Positions 59,726-64,000 of a DNA stretch of 64,000 nucleotides are shown piece after piece. Under the pieces are notes generated by a model. That model ran no database searches. It had not been told where the DNA came from and saw nothing but the letters and a program-made list of their open reading frames with translations. Positions within the stretch are counted from its first letter, which is position 1. Each line of letters opens with the position of its first letter. The stretch comes from Blastomussa wellsi (taxonomy: Eukaryota > Cnidaria > Anthozoa > Scleractinia > Plerogyridae). Location of the stretch: the NCBI GenBank assembly GCA_947652115.1, contig OX393562.1:9113874-9177873 (forward strand), given 5' to 3'. The translations under genes were made by a program, and so were the position numbers.

Positions 59726-60533
59726 CTGGGCTTTTTCGACTTCCACACGCGCATTTAGGAGCTGTCTTTCCATTTCAAGCTGCAGCCTTTGCTTTTCAAG
59801 ATCATACCCCATCACTTTTAATTTTTGCTCCTCTTCGAGTTTCTTGACTTTCAACTGAGCCACTGCAAGCCGCGCCTTGGACGATTTACCCGAGCTCGAT
59901 CTACGCGAACCATAAAGGGAATGTCCCTTTGCCGGAGGACCAGCTCCTCTCTGAGATAATTGCTTGCGTGGTGTATCCCGTGGAACATCGCGTGGGGTCA
60001 CTGGCGGAGTCTCGCCTTGTAACTCAGGTGGGGTCCTGCCAAGAACGTACTGAGGGGTCTCGCGTGGAACCTCGCGTGGAAACTCAGGTGAAGTCCTGCT
60101 AAGAACGTACTGAGGGGTCTCGTGTGGAACCTCGCGCGGAAACTCGAGTGAAATCCTGCGTGGAGATGAACTGCCTCGCCGAATTAAACCATTCCGTAAA
60201 CTCTTCATTGAATAGGGCCTTTTCGTCAGCCTCGCGGCGATGCCAACGTGCGATCGTGTCCCGTTCCTCAATATCTACCACATTCTGAAGTAAACTCTGA
60301 ACCGCCGCCGCGTATCTTGCAAATAAATCATCCAAGGCACTCTTCCTTGACACAATGTCGCTGAGAGGTCCTGAATTAGAACACAAGAGTCTAATTTCCT
60401 TATACGCTCTCGTCAAATGTCCCTTAAACGCGGATACGGATACCCCGTAATCGCTTGATTTCTTCTGAACGAACGCCTTCTTCGTCCAACAAAGTGTTAA
60501 ATGTCGTAACGCCAGTAGCTCGCATCCCGTCAT
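59726..60533 (-). pseudogene. BEL/Pao Gag N-terminal part
   Basis: From ATG 60533 ('MTGCELLALRHL') a helical Gag N-terminus is open to about 60190. A frameshift then leads to a Pro/Thr-rich region with repeated 'REVPxETPQYVL' and a coiled coil ('KLEEEQKLKVMGYDLEKQRLQLEMERQLL') up to the Mav-A boundary at 59726. The same frame resumes at 42415 on the other side of Mav-A. Confidence 0.8.
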
Positions 60534-60595
60534 CTGTAGCCATCTCTGACGTCGTCTTCAACAAACACGGTTTGAAGAATCGATAAGAACCAATA

Positions 60596-61006
60596 TGTAG
60601 CCGCTAAATATCAGCGAAACGCTACACGTTTAATGACAGGAGCCACCATAAGACACTTGCTGTACGGGAAAGCAAACGGTCCCGTCCCAGCGTAACAGTT
60701 CTAGCAAAAAAAGGCAACAACAAAATACTAAGAAAATGCACCAAAAGGCAATACAGGCAACGGAAGAACTTACAACGAACCTTATCGGTGAAACTCCAAA
60801 GCATAAAGGAAAAACGAAAGTGAAGACGTCACACAAATGCTCAAATGATGAAAACTGCAAAACGGCGAAAGCGTAAACTAACACTGATGAACAACGAAAC
60901 GAAAAACCTACCACGACGATAATGCATATTAATTAAATAGCGGGAAAACACCTAATAACACACGAGGGAAACGAAAACAAAGAGAAATTCGCATAGCGAG
61001 GTAACA
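60596..61006 (-). repeat. BEL/Pao 5' LTR
   Basis: 411 bp, matching 36534-36929 apart from a 15-bp indel and roughly a dozen substitutions. It is followed by the target duplication CCATG. Confidence 0.9.
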
Positions 61007-61008
61007 CC

Positions 61009-61617
61009 ATGTCTTCGGCAAATGTGTTGCCAAGTGCTCCGCCTATTTATCCTGAGCTTCCCCTGGAAAGAACTGAAAATTTCCAGCTTTCTGAGATCAG
61101 CAAAATTGAAAAAGCCGATGAGGCTGAACATTACAGGCTTGTATTGAAAAAATACAAGAAAGCTCGCAAAGTTATTCACTATTCCGTGGTGTCCCTTGGC
61201 GTTGCAAGTGCCTTCCTGTCTCCCGGGGCCGTTGCATTTTCACTTACTGGCGTCGAAACTGTGGTTGGAGCGCCTGTTGCTGGAATTGCTGCTCTCCTTG
61301 GGTTTGCTTCCACAGGCCTGTCTGTTGTTAACAAGAAGCTTGAAAGGAAAGTTAAAAAGCACACGAAAATTCAAGCTCTGGTCCTGGGAAAGCATGACTC
61401 GATAAAAGGCTCCGTCTCTCAAGCTCTCAATGACGACAATGTTTCCGACACTGAATTCAAACAGATCTCTCGTGAAATGCAGAAATATCGTGAACTCAAA
61501 GAGAGACTGCGGGAAAACTTCGCGGAAAAACAGACTGATTCGCCGGATCTTGAAAAGATAAAAAACAGGTTCTGCAAGAGTTTCGAAAAAAACTGGCGGC
61601 GTCCGGCACAAATTTGA
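61009..61617 (+). CDS. Two-helix membrane protein of Mav-B
   Basis: 202 residues, intact. A Pro-rich start ('PSAPPIYPELPLE'; PPIY is a PPxY motif) and a helical region precede two hydrophobic segments ('VVSLGVASAFLSPGAVAFSL' and 'VVGAPVAGIAALLGFASTGLSVV', about 62-108) and a long charged coil. The BEL element inserted at its ATG; the 5-bp duplication restored the ATG on this side, but the native promoter is now 24 kb away. Domain plan as in 44090-44584. A membrane-active virion or assembly protein is likely; no family is recognised. Confidence 0.6.
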   Translation: MSSANVLPSAPPIYPELPLERTENFQLSEISKIEKADEAEHYRLVLKKYKKARKVIHYSVVSLGVASAFLSPGAVAFSLTGVETVVGAPVAGIAALLGFASTGLSVVNKKLERKVKKHTKIQALVLGKHDSIKGSVSQALNDDNVSDTEFKQISREMQKYRELKERLRENFAEKQTDSPDLEKIKNRFCKSFEKNWRRPAQI

Positions 61618-62480
61618 ACTAAACTTTGAGACAAAAAAAAACAAAAATCTTCCTCTCTGTTTTAAAAAGCACGTGACGTTGTGTGGTGTTTTCACGCGTG
61701 ACGTTGTGTGATGTGTTACGCGTGACGTTGCGTGACTGGTCACACACAGGGGCAAAACCCTTGTTGGGGGGTGCTCGGTGGCTGTTTGTTGCCTGGCCCC
61801 GGCCAGCTGTCAATTCCCATTTTACCTCTTGGAGCGAGGTTTAAAATTCCGCGGGGGGATTCCTGAGCACCCCCTGTTACCAGTAGGGCCCAGGCGGGCT
61901 CAACCCGAGGGTACTGTCCCACTGGAAGGACTTTCCGCTATACCCGGTGATTCACCATCTGCACAAGCCATTATAACGGGATTCAGAAAGTGGCCAACTT
62001 TCACCTCCCTTGACTTCACCAGAATTTGTGAACTAACACGTTCATGGCAAGTTCGCTTATATATTGAGACAAGTCTGGCGTTTACTTCTATTGTGGTGGC
62101 CTTTCTCTGTCCCTAGCAAAAAAAATCCCCCATATTTGTCATAAACATGCGCTTTGGGGCTCATGCAAAAAATCCCCTACATTTGTCATGCGCGCATGCG
62201 CTTTTGGGATCATGCATAAATTAAAGAGAGGCAACTCACATATAAACAGCTTCCAATGCTTCTGCTTTTCCACACGCTTTTCTGCATTTACAAGGAATTA
62301 TCAACACCCGTTTGGCAGAGCGAGGTCAGACGGATAACACAGCAAGTTATAGACGCGATGTCCGAGGTGGGAAAAGTGAAATCAGGCTCTGAACGAGTCA
62401 ATTTTCAAGAAGGTTCAGATCGACAGTCGATCGTGCGCTTTGAACAAATCTTGTGTTCCACGTTGTTTGAGCGTCTCGGT
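61618..62480. other. Mav-B stretch with two repeat arrays, no clear gene
   Basis: 61672-61735 holds three copies of a 24-bp unit around ACGCGTGACGTTGTGTGA. 62119-62215 holds two copies of a roughly 50-bp unit (AAAAAATCCCC...ATTTGTCAT...GCGCTTTGGG). A plus-strand frame from 62256 is open but its second half lies antisense to the next gene, so I do not call it. Confidence 0.5.
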
Positions 62481-62790
62481 TCACATCATTTTTATAAATA
62501 TTTCGCTGTAGTCGATTTCATCAAAAGTTGGGTCGCCGAGGAAGTGTTTGTCTCCATTTTTCCAGCACGAGAAGCACATTCCATTCCGTTCACAGACGCT
62601 GCATTTTCTACAAACCGAAGCCTTGACAATTTGTTCACGTCTGCTACAGAAAGGAGCGTCTAGTAGTTCCTCGTGAATTGCCTCCCAGCCAAGAGATAAC
62701 CTTTGCTTAATCTTAAAGGTAAGATACTCCTTGTATATCTTTTCCCTCAACTCCGGGGTAGCATTTGAATGTAATTCTCCATCGTTGCTT
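62481..62790 (-). CDS. Second Cys-rich protein of Mav-B
   Basis: The frame ends at 62481 and contains 'CRKCSVCERNGMCFSCWKNGDKHF' after a helical N-terminal part ('LREKIYKEYLTFKIKQRLSLGWEAIHEELL'). TTATAAAAGC at about 62788-62797 on the minus strand is a TATA box candidate just upstream; the start codon is unclear because the only upstream ATG (62825) lies in the octamer repeats. It is probably a zinc-binding regulatory protein. Confidence 0.45.
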
Positions 62791-62799
62791 TTATAACAA

Positions 62800-62880
62800 G
62801 TATGCAAATCTCTAACTGCTTGCACTTTAACAACAAGTATGCAAATCTCTAACTACTTGCTCTTTTGTCAAGTTTGCAAG
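62800..62880. repeat. ATGCAAAT octamer repeats of Mav-B
   Basis: Two full units and one partial unit of about 38 bp (AAGTATGCAAATCTCTAACT). They correspond to 4126-4210 in Mav-C and lie in the same place relative to the Cys-rich gene. Confidence 0.6.
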
Positions 62881-63160
62881 ACATCAGCTCGAGCAAAACA
62901 CGTTCAAAATTTTTCTTAGCCTTTGCTTGTTTGCGAAGAAGCCGCCGCTTAAGGTTGTTCCCGCCGCAAGCAAAACATAAACGGTGATCGCTCAAAACTC
63001 CAACGCCGCAGCTGCGGCATGGTGCCGGCTTTTGCATTCCCTTTTTGATTTGGAAGTTATGCTGCGAGCAATATTCTTCGACACACCGTTTGCCGCAGTT
63101 CTCTTTCCGATTTCGTATCAACCACACGCAGTTGTTTGCTCCGCGTACAATTTTGCTGTA
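62849..63160 (-). pseudogene. Cys-rich (zinc-ribbon-like) protein of Mav-B, start codon lost
   Basis: Homologue of 4176-4493 ('ANNCVWLIRNRKENCGKRCVEEYCSQHNF...PCRSCGVGVLSDHRLCFACGGNNLKRRL'). The codon aligned with the Mav-C ATG reads ATT here; the longer upstream frame (to 63199) is not conserved. All Cys pairs are kept. It ends in the octamer repeats. Confidence 0.6.
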
Positions 63161-63239
63161 TAAAAGGGCGCCGCCGCTTCTGTCGCTCGTTGGGGCCACG
63201 CTATTTTGTTTTGTTTGTGTTATTATTTGCTTTCACAAA

Positions 63240-63348
63240 CAAATAAAGCACGGGTTCTGCGGGGGACAGATTTGCCATGTAATTGTTACTTCCAGCGATG
63301 AAGAAACAATTACATGGCAAATCTGTCCCATAACCCGTACTTTATTTG
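63240..63348. repeat. Foldback hairpin with 47-bp arms
   Basis: AAATAAAGCACGGGTTCTGC...ACATGGCAAATCTGTCCC forms inverted arms (63240-63286, 63303-63348) around a 16-bp loop, with a few mismatches. It could be a small MITE or the end of Mav-B. Confidence 0.6.
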
Positions 63349-63371
63349 TGTGTGCTTTTCATTCAACTAAT

Positions 63372-63560
63372 TTATTCCGTTGTTTTCACATTACCAGGCA
63401 CCAGCCAATAGCGAAGCTCTATCTTTCTGGATATAAAAAAACACGCGACGCACAATTCCTTGATTCGCTCCGACGAAGGGCTAACGCTCGAAACGTCAGC
63501 TCTTGAATTTCTTTGCGGTGGCCAATTGACATTATCAACCCAGTTGATAAAACTCAATTA
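63372..63560 (+). repeat. PLE terminal repeat, second copy
   Basis: Matches 17336-17516, including the hammerhead-like core at about 63472-63500. It lies tail-to-tail with the PLE RT fragment that follows on the other strand. Confidence 0.6.
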
Positions 63561-63562
63561 TA

Positions 63563-63984
63563 TTGTTATACTTCCCACCGACGCAGCACCACAGTTGCAC
63601 CACTTTGTCGTGTTTGTCCATAATGACAGTTGTCGTCCCTTTGTCTGCCTTTTTCATGTTAATTTCCAAATTGTTCCTCAACTGTTTCAGAGCTTTCAGC
63701 TCAGTGTGTGGCAAGTTGTTTCTTGGACGTGTTATCTTGATTTCTGCAATCTCTGCTTTAGTTTCCTCTAGGTAGGTCTCTAGGGCAACTTATGGTTGAT
63801 TTGGCGGTTGCCAGTTCGATTTTACATAGAAGGGGTGTTTCTCTTTTTCTTCGCCGTGATAGATGTATTGGAGACGCATTCGTCTCGCGAATTGACTAAA
63901 ATCCTGTAAGAGTTGTTTCCTTGTTCGATTTAACTCTGTTCGCGGCGTTGGAATAGAAATCTGATCAGTTGACATGTGGTGATC
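63563..63984 (-). pseudogene. PLE reverse transcriptase, N-terminal part
   Basis: From the right, 'FARRMRLQYIYHG', 'FYVKSNWQPP', then an in-frame TAA (about 63788) and 'ALKQLRNNLEINMKKADKGTTTVIMDK', the N-terminal Penelope RT block missing from the copy at 10531. The frame is lost near 63580. The element continues upstream beyond the window. Confidence 0.75.
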
Positions 63985-64000
63985 TGAGAGGTTTTTTATA

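Larger units (their letters stand above)
36534..61006 (-). mobile_element. BEL/Pao LTR retrotransposon, interrupted by Mav-A
   Basis: Two LTRs (36534-36929 and 60596-61006) begin TGTAG and end TAACA. A perfect 5-bp target duplication CCATG lies outside them (36529-36533 and 61007-61011). Internal genes read on the minus strand: gag, aspartic protease, RT, RNase H, integrase. Mav-A occupies 42416-59725 inside gag. The element inserted exactly at the ATG of a Mav-B gene. LTR differences of roughly 3% plus a 15-bp indel make it older than Mav-A. Confidence 0.92.

Noticed and set aside
61778..62116. 112-codon plus-strand frame
   Set aside because: No similarity, unusual composition, and antisense frames of similar length; not supported as a gene.
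62256..62663. 135-codon plus-strand frame
   Set aside because: Its second half is antisense to the Cys-rich gene at 62481-62790, which has clear Cys motifs.

Overview
This window is an island of nested transposable elements from an animal genome, most likely a cnidarian and plausibly an anthozoan such as a stony coral. The basis is the mix of Maverick/Polinton, Penelope-like (PLE), Ngaro/DIRS-type, BEL/Pao, Ty3/gypsy and Ty1/copia elements, tRNA-headed SINEs and palindromic MITEs. I recognise no host gene. I name four Maverick/Polinton-type units: Mav-A (42416-59725), Mav-B (about 30.2-36.5 kb continuing at 61.0-63.2 kb), Mav-C (about 1-4.5 kb, cut by the window edge) and Mav-D (7624-19131).

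Layout. 1-4.5 kb: decayed Mav-C (penton-like protein, a large unrecognised protein, the exonuclease half of a type-B DNA polymerase, a Cys-rich gene). 4.5-7.2 kb: one hairpin MITE, otherwise nothing recognised. 7.2-20.6 kb: a Ty1/copia relic split between gag and protease by Mav-D, which has 0.75-kb inverted repeats. A PLE sits inside Mav-D, and a Ngaro-like tyrosine-recombinase retrotransposon sits inside the PLE. 21.3-22.5 kb: Ty3/gypsy integrase. 14919-22533 is duplicated almost perfectly in tandem at 22543-30162. 30.2-36.5 kb: Mav-B (polymerase, integrase, small membrane proteins, penton-like tail) with two SINEs and a MITE inside. 36534-61006: a BEL/Pao retrotransposon with both LTRs and a perfect 5-bp target duplication (CCATG), inserted at the start codon of a Mav-B gene. 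42416-59725: Mav-A, inserted in the BEL gag reading frame with a perfect 6-bp target duplication (CTGGGC). 61.0-63.2 kb: rest of Mav-B. 63.4-64.0 kb: another PLE fragment.

Mav-A is the most informative part. It is much more AT-rich than its surroundings and has the gene set of a virus: double jelly-roll major capsid, penton-like minor capsid, genome-packaging ATPase, adenain-type protease joined to a PPPY-bearing core-like region, a parvovirus-type phospholipase A2 protein, a phage-tail-fibre-like protein, chromodomain integrase, protein-primed type-B polymerase, a candidate late transcription factor, a BRO-N/nuclease protein and small DNA-binding proteins. Most virion genes are open. The polymerase carries several lesions and the ATPase one frameshift.

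The main discovery candidate is at 53959-54052. The integrase frame has no AUG before its first catalytic residue. It lies in the -1 frame of the phospholipase gene, entered through an A_AAA_AAC slippery site followed 7 nt later by a 13-bp GC-rich stem. This predicts a virion-protein/integrase fusion made by programmed -1 frameshifting, analogous to retroviral Gag-Pol.
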